From Deltaproteobacteria bacterium (GTDB lineage Bacteria > Desulfobacterota > Syntrophia > Syntrophales > UBA8958): 34,171 nucleotides of DNA. A program made the position numbers and the translations under genes. Location: the NCBI GenBank assembly GCA_029561465.1, contig JAKQIZ010000050.1:1-34171 (forward strand), in the 5' to 3' direction. Each line of letters begins with the position of its first letter. The first letter of the stretch is position 1. Below, one piece after another: positions 23,788 to 32,722 of the stretch. Below the pieces are notes generated by a model. It was not told where the DNA came from, ran no database searches, and saw only the letters and a list, made by a program, of their open reading frames with translations.

Positions 23788-23791
23788 ATGA

Positions 23792-23820
23792 ATTATTGAT
23801 TAATTAACCTTTGATGTCAA
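23792..23820 (-). promoter_or_regulatory. Promoter of the ATPase/J-domain operon, inside the end of comEC
   Basis: Minus-strand TTGACA (23820-23815), 17 bp, AATAAT (23797-23792). The -35 box lies in the last codons of comEC and the stop codon falls in the spacer. It implies the three-gene operon is transcribed independently with a leader of about 130 bases. Confidence 0.6.
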
Positions 23821-26379
23821 GTATTTATTGGGACTGCCAACGAAGATTTCAATTTTTTGGGGCGAGGGGGATCCACCCTCCGATGTCAAGGAGGGGAAAA
23901 TAAATAGTGCCTGACCGTCTGTTGCAGCCCGAATCATTCCCTGTAAGTCGGTACGATAAATCTTCGCACCGGCCTTTCGGAGCCGCGTGAGGACTTCGGG
24001 ATGGGGGAGGAGAAAAGGATTATCATACCCTGCCGAGATGATTGCCGCCGCCGGTTTAACCGCTTCGAGAAAGCCTGCGGTGGTAGAAGTTCTGCCGCCA
24101 TGATGGGGCACAAAGAGCAGGGAGCTTAAAATGCGCCCCCGACGGGAGACGATGGCTTCCTCGGTGGCTCCGGAAATATCACCCGTGAAAAGGAAGGAGA
24201 CGCCGCCGAAGGTCATCCTCATTGCCAGCGACCGATCATTGGTCTCCACATAACTGCTCTCGGTTTCTTCATCGGTCCCTGAGCATTCGGGATTGAGAAA
24301 TTCAATGCGGACATCATTTATAATGATAGGATCGTCTTGTGATGACCGGCGGTGATGGGGGATGCCCCGGTCCTGGATTATCTTTAATAGTTCTCCATAT
24401 TCTTTGCTGTTTCTCTTTTCGCCGGTACTCCATACCTCGCGCACGGAAAAATTATTTAGAATGAAATGCAGCCCCTGGAGGTGATCGGGGTGGGGATGGG
24501 TCAAAACGACGATGTCAATGGCGTCGATCCGTTCCCGCCACAAGTAGGGGGCGACGATGTATTTCCCAACATCGAAGATGCTGTTCGGAAAACCGCCGCC
24601 GTCGATGAGCATGATCTTGTCGGCGGGGAAACGAACCAGGGTCGAACTTCCCTGGCCGACATCGATAGCAGCGGCGGAGAACACACCATGATTCCTTCCT
24701 GTTTCATGAAGTAGGATTCCGTTTACCACAAAGAACAGTACGGTGGCGGCCAGGGTGTAATGGACCCACAAGGGTGGTTTGGCGGCGGTTGCAGCCTTGG
24801 CGGGATCGGGCGACGCTGACTGAGGCAGCAGCCGCACAACCGCGTAAATCAACAGATAAAATACGGCGATTTCCAGGATGCTCGGCGTGGTCAAATAGCG
24901 GGAAGACCAGGGAAGGGAGGCGAAGAAGTCGTTGACAGTTAGGGAGTTCATCACCAGCACCCCAGCCAGGTCTAGGCAAATTTTGGCTAATGTTGAAGAC
25001 CAGGGAAGAAAGAACACCGCGGCCAGGGAGGCGGGAACGGCGAGGATGCCCAGGATGGGCACAAGGATGATATTGGCAGGAAAGGCAACGAGGGAAATGC
25101 GATTGAAATATAAGGCAATCAAGGGCAACGTCCCCAGCATGGCGCTAAGGGATACGATCATAAACAGGGCGGTCTGGTAGCGGAGTCTTCCTATGAGATG
25201 GGCGAGGAGGGATGATGTTGAGCGATTCGATACCATCTTGGGTACAAAGGCGGTCAGGCGGGGGGTGATGAAGAGGATCGCCGCCACCGCCGCAAAAGAA
25301 AGTTGAAAGGAGATATCGAACAGGGCCGGGGGATAGGGGACTAGGATGAACAGGGCCGCCATGGCCAGGGTATTGTAGAGATCACGGTTTCTGGCGATGA
25401 GCAGGGCGATCATGAAGGCCAGGATCATAAGGGTGGCGCGCCATACCGACATCCCGGCGCCAGCAATGAATGTGTAGAGGATCACTGGCGGGATGGCGGC
25501 TAAAACCGACAGCTTGTGCATCTCGAAGCGCAGGAGGAGATAGGGAAAGCGCCGTAGCAGTGAACGGACGAGAAAGATGGAAAAGAAGGCGACCAGTCCC
25601 ATATTGAATCCCGAAATGGCGATAATGTGGGAGGTGCCGGTCTTGCTGAAGGCGTCCCGGATTTCCCGAGGTATCTCCTGCTGATCGCCGAGGATGCAGG
25701 CCTTGACGATCTCCCGTTCCGGAAAAGGGGCGTGTAAATCCACGAAGCTGCGTATCTGGGCGCGGACCCCTTCCAGTCGCTGCCGGAGTGGATTGCCCAA
25801 ACCCTTTCGCAGTAAAATGATGCGGGAATCATCGGGAATGAAGCCTCGCACCAGAATCCCCTGAAATTTGAGATGGCGTTCATAATCGAAGCCGCCGGGG
25901 TTATGGAAGTTCCGCACCCGGCGCAACCGGGTCCGGGCGCTGACAGCGTCACCATAGGCGAAGGTCCGCCGGCCTTGGTAACTAATAAGGATCTTTCCGT
26001 GGCAGGGGTGTTCGGCGCCAGTGCCTTCAGTCATCTTCAGGGCTTTAACGGTGAGATCGGTCTTCTCCGGAAAATGTTGCGGCGCCTCGCTGACCAGCCC
26101 TGTGATCGTCACCGGCTCAGATTTCAGCAGATTGACAATATGGTCTCCGGCCGGTTCTCGGTAAAGATATAGATTCATCTGGAGCCACCCTAAAACGAAA
26201 AAAGCCCCGGCAAGGAAAAATGAGGCGGCTTTGGATCTTCTTCGGATGATGCAAACCAAAAGAAACAGACAAGCGGCAAGGAGGGCGGTCAGGAGGGGCG
26301 CCGTCGCCACTTCATAAACGGATGAACAGGCGATGCCGGCCATGAGGGCCAGGGTGGGAGCCGCAAGGGGACGCCCCAT
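23800..26379 (-). CDS. comEC: ComEC/Rec2 DNA-uptake channel
   Basis: An 859-residue inner-membrane protein from ATG 26379, seven bases after GGAG. Order of domains: N-terminal membrane helices (about 1-65), an OB-fold DUF4131 region (about 65-180), the ComEC competence core with many helices (about 210-540, marked by GTSHIIAISGFNMGLVAFF and SFQLSFAAVAAIL), and a C-terminal metallo-beta-lactamase domain (about 590-830) with HPHPDHLQGL and FVPHHGGR. The protein passes single-stranded DNA into the cytoplasm, and the lactamase-like part is thought to degrade the other strand. Length is typical. The open frame continues upstream to 27237, but that part is antisense to the ligase gene and not coding. 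No other competence genes are in view. Confidence 0.93.
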   Translation of the reverse strand: MGRPLAAPTLALMAGIACSSVYEVATAPLLTALLAACLFLLVCIIRRRSKAASFFLAGAFFVLGWLQMNLYLYREPAGDHIVNLLKSEPVTITGLVSEAPQHFPEKTDLTVKALKMTEGTGAEHPCHGKILISYQGRRTFAYGDAVSARTRLRRVRNFHNPGGFDYERHLKFQGILVRGFIPDDSRIILLRKGLGNPLRQRLEGVRAQIRSFVDLHAPFPEREIVKACILGDQQEIPREIRDAFSKTGTSHIIAISGFNMGLVAFFSIFLVRSLLRRFPYLLLRFEMHKLSVLAAIPPVILYTFIAGAGMSVWRATLMILAFMIALLIARNRDLYNTLAMAALFILVPYPPALFDISFQLSFAAVAAILFITPRLTAFVPKMVSNRSTSSLLAHLIGRLRYQTALFMIVSLSAMLGTLPLIALYFNRISLVAFPANIILVPILGILAVPASLAAVFFLPWSSTLAKICLDLAGVLVMNSLTVNDFFASLPWSSRYLTTPSILEIAVFYLLIYAVVRLLPQSASPDPAKAATAAKPPLWVHYTLAATVLFFVVNGILLHETGRNHGVFSAAAIDVGQGSSTLVRFPADKIMLIDGGGFPNSIFDVGKYIVAPYLWRERIDAIDIVVLTHPHPDHLQGLHFILNNFSVREVWSTGEKRNSKEYGELLKIIQDRGIPHHRRSSQDDPIIINDVRIEFLNPECSGTDEETESSYVETNDRSLAMRMTFGGVSFLFTGDISGATEEAIVSRRGRILSSLLFVPHHGGRTSTTAGFLEAVKPAAAIISAGYDNPFLLPHPEVLTRLRKAGAKIYRTDLQGMIRAATDGQALFIFPSLTSEGGSPSPQKIEIFVGSPNKYLTSKVN

Positions 26380-26421
26380 ATCATGTCTCCGGAAGAAGTT
26401 TCCCTTGCATATGCAGGAAAA

Positions 26422-26450
26422 TTCACTATGATGCAAGCCGCCTTTATAAT
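26422..26450 (+). promoter_or_regulatory. Promoter of the acyl-CoA ligase gene
   Basis: TTCACT (26422-26427), 17 bp, TATAAT (26445-26450), 19 bp before the ATG. It sits in the 90-bp spacer shared with divergent comEC. The words TTGCAT (26405) and ATGCAA (26431) form an inverted pair around the -35 box. Confidence 0.6.
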
Positions 26451-26469
26451 CACTTATGAAGGGGGGAAC

Positions 26470-28194
26470 ATGACAACAAATGACGAAAGACGCTGGCTGA
26501 GATATTACGGCGCCGTGCCTCCCTCCCTGGACTACCCGCGGGCGACGATGTACGAGGCCTTGATGAGATCGGCGGAGCGCAATCCCGAGGCGATCGCCTA
26601 TGATTTCATGGGCCGCACCTCCACTTACCGCGACTTTACCGCCGAAATCGATCGATGTGCCCGGGCACTGTATGCGCTGGGATTGAAGAAAGGGGACCGG
26701 ATTACGATTTCCATGCCCACCACCCCTCAGGGTATCATCTGCTTTTATGCCGCCAACAAGATCGGCGCCGTGGCCAGTATGATTCATCCCCTTTCCACCG
26801 CCCAGGAGATTGCCTTTTATCTCCGGATCAGCAGGAGCCGTTTCGCTCTTACCATCGACGCCTTTTACGGGAAGTTCCGGGAGGTACGGGACGATACACC
26901 GCTGGAGGTCCTCATCCTCACAAAAATTTCCGATTATCTCGATTTGTTCAAAAAGATCGGTTTTTACCTGGCCAAGGGCCGGAAGATCCCCCCAGTGCCG
27001 GCAGACCCGCAAGTACGATGGTGGCGGGAGATCATGGCGGCATCCTATCCGCCTGTCCCTGAAGTGGCCATGGACACGGAAGATCTGGCGGTAATCCTCT
27101 ACAGCGGCGGGACTACGGGGACCCCTAAGGGGATCATGCTGTCCAATATGAATTTCATCAGCGAGGGGATGCAGGTGTCGACTTGGGGTAATCTGTCGAA
27201 ACAGGATACCATTTTGGCCATTCTTCCCATTTTTCACGGCTTCGGATTGGGGGTCTGTGTAAACGCCGCGTTCATGGGTGGCGGCAAGAGCATTTTGGTG
27301 CCGCAGTTCACGCCGGAAATCGTCGCCAAGCTGATAAGGACGAAACGCCCTACATTTGTAGTGGGTGTCCCCACACTCTTCGAGGCCTTATGTCGTAATC
27401 CGGTGTTTCAAAACGCTGATTTGAGCTGTCTCAAGGCGACCTTCAGCGGTGCCGACACCCTGCCCAGACCGGTCAAGGAGAACTTCGAGGCCCTGGTAAA
27501 AAGGCAGGGTGGAAAGGTGAAACTCCTGGAAGGCTACGGCCTCACGGAAGCGGTCACGGCCATTATGGCCACCCCTTTGCAGGAATACCGGGAAGGCAGC
27601 ATCGGGGTTCCTTTTCCCGATATGCTGGCGAAGATCGTCGCCATCGACACCACGGAGGAAGCGCCAGTGGGAGCCGAAGGTGAGCTCTGCCTTCATGGAC
27701 CGGCGGTAATGATGGGCTATCTCGACCAGCCGGAAGAGACGGCCAGGACCCTGAGGAAGCATCCCGACGGGCGGGTGTGGCTCCATACCGGTGATATCGC
27801 CTCCATGGACCAGGATGGTTTCTTCTATTTCAAACTGCGCCTCAAACGGATGATCAAATCTTCCGGCATGAATGTCTATCCGGTCCAGGTGGAGGATATC
27901 CTCTACCGCCATCCCGAGGTTAAGGACGCCTGTGTCATCGGCGTACCCGACGAGGGGCAGGTGCAGCGGGTCAAGGCCTTCGTGGTTCTGAAGGACATGA
28001 ACAAAGCCGGCGAAGCAATGGAAGAGGAACTAATCCGCCATTGCCGGGAACAGCTCATCAAGTGGAGCTGCCCCCGGGAAATCGAATTCCGGGAAATCCT
28101 CCCCTGCACCTTGGTGGGGAAGATCGCTTACAACGCTCTGGAACAGGAAGAAATCGCCAAACTCAAGGCGGCGGGGAAATACGCCGGAAAGTAG
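26470..28194 (+). CDS. AMP-dependent acyl-CoA ligase
   Basis: A 574-residue ANL-superfamily enzyme from ATG 26470, after a G-rich ribosome site (AAGGGGGG). The ATP loop is YSGGTTGTPKG (211-221), followed by EGYGLTEA, TGD (440-442), the hinge KRMIKSSGMNVYP, and the catalytic lysine K551 in LVGKIAYN. It activates a carboxylic acid with ATP to acyl-AMP and then acyl-CoA. The substrate cannot be read; overall look is medium/long-chain fatty acid or aromatic acid ligase. No membrane segment. It leads a plus-strand cluster with two dehydratase/reductase subunits 200 bp downstream, which suggests its CoA ester, or a product of it, is handled by them. Confidence 0.9.
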   Translation: MTTNDERRWLRYYGAVPPSLDYPRATMYEALMRSAERNPEAIAYDFMGRTSTYRDFTAEIDRCARALYALGLKKGDRITISMPTTPQGIICFYAANKIGAVASMIHPLSTAQEIAFYLRISRSRFALTIDAFYGKFREVRDDTPLEVLILTKISDYLDLFKKIGFYLAKGRKIPPVPADPQVRWWREIMAASYPPVPEVAMDTEDLAVILYSGGTTGTPKGIMLSNMNFISEGMQVSTWGNLSKQDTILAILPIFHGFGLGVCVNAAFMGGGKSILVPQFTPEIVAKLIRTKRPTFVVGVPTLFEALCRNPVFQNADLSCLKATFSGADTLPRPVKENFEALVKRQGGKVKLLEGYGLTEAVTAIMATPLQEYREGSIGVPFPDMLAKIVAIDTTEEAPVGAEGELCLHGPAVMMGYLDQPEETARTLRKHPDGRVWLHTGDIASMDQDGFFYFKLRLKRMIKSSGMNVYPVQVEDILYRHPEVKDACVIGVPDEGQVQRVKAFVVLKDMNKAGEAMEEELIRHCREQLIKWSCPREIEFREILPCTLVGKIAYNALEQEEIAKLKAAGKYAGK

Positions 28195-28403
28195 GCTTAT
28201 GTCAAACCGGTCAGAACCGGGAATGAATTATGATGCCCATATAAAGAACAATTCTAAACAATCAAGCCCTGTAATAAAAGTGTGCATAAACGGAAAGGGA
28301 CTTGTTAATATTAATCACTTCATAAAAAATTGGGAAAGGACATTTGTGCTGCCGGCAATTATCAATTATCAATGATCGTTGTTTGCCGGTTCAGGAGCGG
28401 AAG

Positions 28404-29594
28404 ATGGAAGAGGCAATAAAGTACATGGCGGAAATTACGGCGGCCCCCTTAATGTACGGCCGCCGCATTCAGAAGGAAACCGGCAGAAGGGTCGTCGGCT
28501 ATGTGTGCAGCTATACCCCGGAGGAGATTATCATCGCCGCCGGCGCCCACCCCCTGCGCCTGTTCGGCCCGATGGGGGAGTTGGAATGTGTGGACACCCA
28601 CCTACAATCCTACTGTTGTTCGGTGGTGCGGGGCATTCTCGAGACCGGTCTCAAAGGCGATGCGGATTTCCTCACCGGAATGGTCTTTCCTCATACCTGC
28701 GATTCCATCCAGCGCCTTTCCGATCTCTGGCGGATAAATGTCACCCATGGTTTTCACCTCGATCTCGTCCTGCCGGTGAAGTTAAATACCGACAGCGCCA
28801 GGAAATATTATCTCGACGTGCTCCGACGGTTCCGGATGGAGTTGGGAAAGAAGCTCGGGGTGGATATCGGCGACGAAGCCCTGAGGAAGGCCTATGAAAC
28901 GCTTCGGGAGATTCGCCGTCTCCTGGCCGGGATTTATGAACTGCGCAGCGCCAATCCGACCCTGCTGTCCGGCGATGATCTCCTGACCATAGTCAAGGCC
29001 GCCATGATCATGGACCGCCGTGAGGCAAGTGATCTTTTACAGCGTGTCGCCACCGGGCTGAAAGCGAAAATTGAAGCACATAAATCGCTGCCGGAATCCG
29101 TAAATTCTTCTCCGCCCCAGGAAAAGGAAATCAAGCGGCTCGTCTTGGCGGGGGGCATATGCAATCACCCGCGCCTCCACGGCATGATCGAGGCGGCTGG
29201 CGGCGCCGTGGTATGGGACGATATGTGCACGGGGGCGCGTTATTTTCAAACCGCCGGTCCCGGCATCGAAAGTGATGGGTCAACAGCAGCCGGTAAGGGC
29301 GATACCATGGCGGCCATCGCAGAGCGTTATCTCAATCGGGAGGTTTGTCCCGCCAAACACAATGGCTTGACCAGCCGTGCGGAGGCGATCATTTCCTTGG
29401 TCAGAGAAAAGCAGGCCCGCGGCGTGATCTTGCTGCATCTGAAATTCTGCGATCCTCATGCCTTCGATTACCCCTACCTGAAGAACGCCCTGGATCGGGA
29501 AAATATACCCCATCTCATGCTGGAGATCGAGGACCCTCTCCCGGCGGAAGGACAATTGCGCACCAGATTCGAAGCCTTTTTGGAAATGTTCTAA
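28404..29594 (+). CDS. 2-hydroxyacyl-CoA dehydratase / benzoyl-CoA reductase-type subunit (first)
   Basis: A 396-residue protein of the HgdB/BcrC superfamily, starting at ATG 28404 six bases after CAGGAG; upstream in-frame codons lack a ribosome site. Candidate FeS cysteines are C35 (YVCSYTPEE), C62 or C71/C72 (ECVDTHLQSYCC) and C99 (PHTCDS), the classical three-cysteine set. The C-terminal half has the second Rossmann-like lobe with LAGGICNHPRLHGMIE and HLKFCDPHAFDYP. Family members take one strongly reducing electron from an ATP-driven activator and remove water from 2-hydroxyacyl-CoA or reduce aromatic CoA esters. The partner subunit follows after 13 bp. No activator (HgdC/BcrA/BadF type) is in the window. 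Confidence 0.88.
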   Translation: MEEAIKYMAEITAAPLMYGRRIQKETGRRVVGYVCSYTPEEIIIAAGAHPLRLFGPMGELECVDTHLQSYCCSVVRGILETGLKGDADFLTGMVFPHTCDSIQRLSDLWRINVTHGFHLDLVLPVKLNTDSARKYYLDVLRRFRMELGKKLGVDIGDEALRKAYETLREIRRLLAGIYELRSANPTLLSGDDLLTIVKAAMIMDRREASDLLQRVATGLKAKIEAHKSLPESVNSSPPQEKEIKRLVLAGGICNHPRLHGMIEAAGGAVVWDDMCTGARYFQTAGPGIESDGSTAAGKGDTMAAIAERYLNREVCPAKHNGLTSRAEAIISLVREKQARGVILLHLKFCDPHAFDYPYLKNALDRENIPHLMLEIEDPLPAEGQLRTRFEAFLEMF

Positions 29595-29607
29595 ACAGGA
29601 GTGATTA

Positions 29608-30843
29608 ATGGCCACAAACATCGACAAGGAAAAACGAAAAATTAAATCCGTCAAGAAAATGAAGGAAATAATGACATTATATTATATCGATGCCAAGACG
29701 GCCGCTGATAACGGCAAAAAGGTCGCCTGGATTACCAGCGGCGGTCCGGTGGAACCTCTGATTGCCATGGATATCATCCCGGTGTATCCGGAAAACCACG
29801 GGGCGATGATCGGAGCCGCCAAAATGGGCGTCGATCTCTGCGAAAAGGCGGAAGCCATGGGTTACGCCGGTGATCTTTGTTCCTACGCCCGCTCCGATAT
29901 CTCTTGCGCCACGGTGAACGGCGGTCCCATTGGGGGGCTCCCCAGGCCGGACCTGCTGGTCTGCGGCAACAACATCTGCGGCACCGTGCTGAAATGGTAT
30001 GAAATCCAGGCCCGCTATTTCGATGTTCCGCTGTTTATCTTCGACACGCCGTTCTGCCACACCGCTTTCCACCCCGAGATGCGCCGTTATGTTCGCACGC
30101 AGATCGATGAATATATAGTCTTTCTGGAATCGGCAACGGGAAAGAAGCTCGATCGGGACCGGATGGTCGAGGTTGGGCGCCTCTCCGTGGAGGGACAGCG
30201 CCTGTGGCAGGCCGTACTTGATACGACGATCAACAAGCCCGCACCCATGAGCGCTTTCGACGCCTTCTTCCACCTGGCCCTCATCGTTACTCTTCGTGGG
30301 ACCCGGCAGGCCGTGGATTATTACCAGGAATTGCTGGCGGAGATGAACCAGCGGGTCCGTGACGGGATCGGCGCCGTTCCCCGTGAGAGTTACCGACTGC
30401 TGTGGGACAACCTTCCCATCTGGTACCGGACCAAGTGGCTGTCAGACAAGTTCGCCGCCCATGACGCCTGCCTGGTGGCCGACACCTACACCTCCGCCTG
30501 GTGCGGCTCACTCCGCTATATGGATGAAAATGATTTCCTAACCTCCATGGCCGAGGGGTATACCCGGATCTATCTGAATATCGGCGTCGACGAGATGGCG
30601 CGAATGGTAGGTGAAATGGTGGACAAGTACGATGTGGATGGCCTTGTAATGCACTCCAACCGGAGCTGCAAGCCATACTCCTTCGGGCAGTACGACATCA
30701 GGAAGATCGTGGAAGACGGCAAAGGCATCCCTTCTTTGATTATTGAAGCGGATATGTGCGATGAACGCAATTTTTCCGAAAGCCAGATCGAGATGCGCAT
30801 TGAGGCCTTCATTGAGATGCTCAAGCAGAAAGACGGGCAATAA
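29608..30843 (+). CDS. 2-hydroxyacyl-CoA dehydratase / benzoyl-CoA reductase-type subunit (second)
   Basis: A 411-residue protein from ATG 29608 with AGGAGTG upstream. It shares the fold of its neighbour but has a different cysteine set: the first position is replaced (WITSGGPVEP instead of a Cys-x-Pro-E loop), while C91 (GDLCSYARSD), C100, C119 and C124 (LLVCGNNICGT) are likely ligands. This resembles BcrB/HgdA-type subunits that pair with a BcrC/HgdB-type partner. The C-terminus keeps HSNRSCKPYSFGQYDI and ADMCDERNFSESQIEMRIEAF, typical of the family. The two probably form a heterodimer with one or two 4Fe-4S clusters. Substrate unknown; context with an acyl-CoA ligase favours a CoA ester. 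typA follows after 10 bp. Confidence 0.88.
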   Translation: MATNIDKEKRKIKSVKKMKEIMTLYYIDAKTAADNGKKVAWITSGGPVEPLIAMDIIPVYPENHGAMIGAAKMGVDLCEKAEAMGYAGDLCSYARSDISCATVNGGPIGGLPRPDLLVCGNNICGTVLKWYEIQARYFDVPLFIFDTPFCHTAFHPEMRRYVRTQIDEYIVFLESATGKKLDRDRMVEVGRLSVEGQRLWQAVLDTTINKPAPMSAFDAFFHLALIVTLRGTRQAVDYYQELLAEMNQRVRDGIGAVPRESYRLLWDNLPIWYRTKWLSDKFAAHDACLVADTYTSAWCGSLRYMDENDFLTSMAEGYTRIYLNIGVDEMARMVGEMVDKYDVDGLVMHSNRSCKPYSFGQYDIRKIVEDGKGIPSLIIEADMCDERNFSESQIEMRIEAFIEMLKQKDGQ

Positions 30844-30853
30844 ACCAATCTGA

Positions 30854-32704
30854 GTGTTGGAGAAAGGTGACGGACGACTACTGAAAAAAGAAAAGCTTCG
30901 AAATATCGCCATCATTTCCCATGTTGACCATGGCAAGACAACCCTCGTAGATGCCATGCTGAGGCGAACCGGCGCCTTCAGGGAGCATCAGGCAATAGAG
31001 GACCGGGTGATGGATTCCCTCGATCTCGAGCGGGAGCGGGGGATAACAATCATGGCCAAGAATACCGCCATCCGATATGGCAAGGTAAAGATCAATATCG
31101 TCGATACCCCGGGACACGCTGACTTCGGCGGCGAGGTGGAACGGAGCCTCAATATGGTGGACGGAGCCATTCTCCTCGTGGATGCCAGCGAAGGGCCCCT
31201 GCCGCAGACCCGTTTTGTCCTCAAAAAGGCCCTGGAACGGCGCATGCCCATAATCCTCGTTATCAACAAGATCGACCGGAGCGATGCCAGAATCGAAGAG
31301 GTCATCAACGAGGTATACGATCTGTTCATCGATCTTGACGCCACGGAAGAGCAAATAGAGTTTCCCATTCTTTTCACCCAGGCCAAGCGGGGCGTTGCTC
31401 ACCGAAAAATGGGCGACGAGGCCGCGGATTTAGGGGCGTTGTTTGAGACGATCCTGACTGCCATTCCCGGTCCCGATGGTGATGACGAGGCACCGCCCCA
31501 GTTTTTGATCACCAATCTCGACTATGATCCCTATGTCGGCCAGATCGCCATAGGCCGCCTTATGAACGGTACCCTAGAGATGAACCGTTCCTACAGCCTT
31601 AGTGGAGAAAACGTGGTTGTGTCGGGCGTCGGATTTTCCGCCCTCTACACGTTTTCCGGTCTGAAGAAGATCGCCGTGGAGAAGGTAGAATCCGGGGATA
31701 TCGTCGCCTTCGCAGGGGTGGAAAAAATCAGTATCGGCGACACCGTCTCGGCGCTGGACAATCCTCGCCCCCTGCCGAGAATAAAAGTCGACGAACCGAC
31801 GGTATCCATGATCTTTTATGTCAATAATGGTCCGTTGGCCGGACGGGAAGGAAAATATCTCACCTCCCGGCACCTAAGGGAGCGGCTGGAACGGGAAAGT
31901 CTCCGGAACGTAGCCCTCCGGGTGATACCGACGGAACGTGCGGACGCCTTTGAGGTTTGCGGACGCGGGGAACTGCAGATGGCGATCCTCATTGAGACCA
32001 TGCGCCGGGAGGGTTACGAATTCATGGTCAGTAAACCCCGGGTGATCACCAAGGAAGAAGGTGGCCGGGTTCTGGAGCCGGTGGAAAGGGTCTTTCTCGA
32101 TATTCCGGAGGAATTCGTCGGCGTGGTCACGGAGAAGCTGTCCATCCGAAAGGGCCGCATGGCCAATCTGGTCAACAAGGGTCGCGGTCGGGTGAACATG
32201 ATTTTTCTGATTCCCGCCCGGGGACTCATCGGTTTTCGCAGCCACTTTCTCACCGATACAAAAGGGGCGGGGGTGATGAACAGCCTTTTCGAAGGTTACG
32301 AGCCCTGGTGCGGCGCCATTCCCCAGCGTCTGACCGGTGCTCTGGTCGCCGACCGAGCGGGACGGGCAACGGCCTATGCCTGCCATGCCATGGCCGACCG
32401 CGGCGAACTGATCCTCGCCCCGGGCGCTGAAGTCTATGGCGGGATGATCGTCGGAGAGAGGAACCGCTCCCAGGATCTGAACGTAAACATCGTCAAGGAG
32501 AAGAAGCTTACCAACATGCGGAGCGCCACGGCGGATGCCACGGTCATCCTCCGTCCTCCCCGGCTCCTGTCTCTGGATCAGTGCATCGAATTCATCGCCG
32601 CCGACGAACTCATCGAAGCGACTCCGGAAAGCATCCGTCTCCGCAAGCAGGAATTGGACGCCCAGGTCCGGATGTCCCGTTACCGTGAAGAGAAATGGTC
32701 GTGA
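30854..32704 (+). CDS. typA: Translational GTPase TypA/BipA
   Basis: A 616-residue ribosome-associated GTPase. G1 is SHVDHGKTT (22-30), G3 is DTPGHADFG (84-92) and G4 is NKID (138-141), followed by domain II, the EF-G-like domains III and V, and the BipA-specific C-terminal domain ([17 protein letters not shown] onward). Length is normal (about 605-615). The start is uncertain: GTG 30854 has no ribosome site, while a GGAGAAAGGTGA stretch at 30859-30870 would suit a start ten bases later at CTG 30881 ([11 protein letters not shown]). TypA helps assemble the large subunit under stress or cold. Its 10-bp gap to the dehydratase subunit makes co-transcription possible, though the functional link is unclear. 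Confidence 0.95.
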   Translation: MLEKGDGRLLKKEKLRNIAIISHVDHGKTTLVDAMLRRTGAFREHQAIEDRVMDSLDLERERGITIMAKNTAIRYGKVKINIVDTPGHADFGGEVERSLNMVDGAILLVDASEGPLPQTRFVLKKALERRMPIILVINKIDRSDARIEEVINEVYDLFIDLDATEEQIEFPILFTQAKRGVAHRKMGDEAADLGALFETILTAIPGPDGDDEAPPQFLITNLDYDPYVGQIAIGRLMNGTLEMNRSYSLSGENVVVSGVGFSALYTFSGLKKIAVEKVESGDIVAFAGVEKISIGDTVSALDNPRPLPRIKVDEPTVSMIFYVNNGPLAGREGKYLTSRHLRERLERESLRNVALRVIPTERADAFEVCGRGELQMAILIETMRREGYEFMVSKPRVITKEEGGRVLEPVERVFLDIPEEFVGVVTEKLSIRKGRMANLVNKGRGRVNMIFLIPARGLIGFRSHFLTDTKGAGVMNSLFEGYEPWCGAIPQRLTGALVADRAGRATAYACHAMADRGELILAPGAEVYGGMIVGERNRSQDLNVNIVKEKKLTNMRSATADATVILRPPRLLSLDQCIEFIAADELIEATPESIRLRKQELDAQVRMSRYREEKWS

Positions 32705-32722
32705 AGACTTGCCGGTAGACTT

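Noticed and set aside
26380-27237. Open frame extending comEC by 286 codons upstream of ATG 26379
   Set aside because: It lies antisense to the well-supported acyl-CoA ligase gene, its translation resembles nothing, and ATG 26379 has a ribosome site and the normal ComEC N-terminus.
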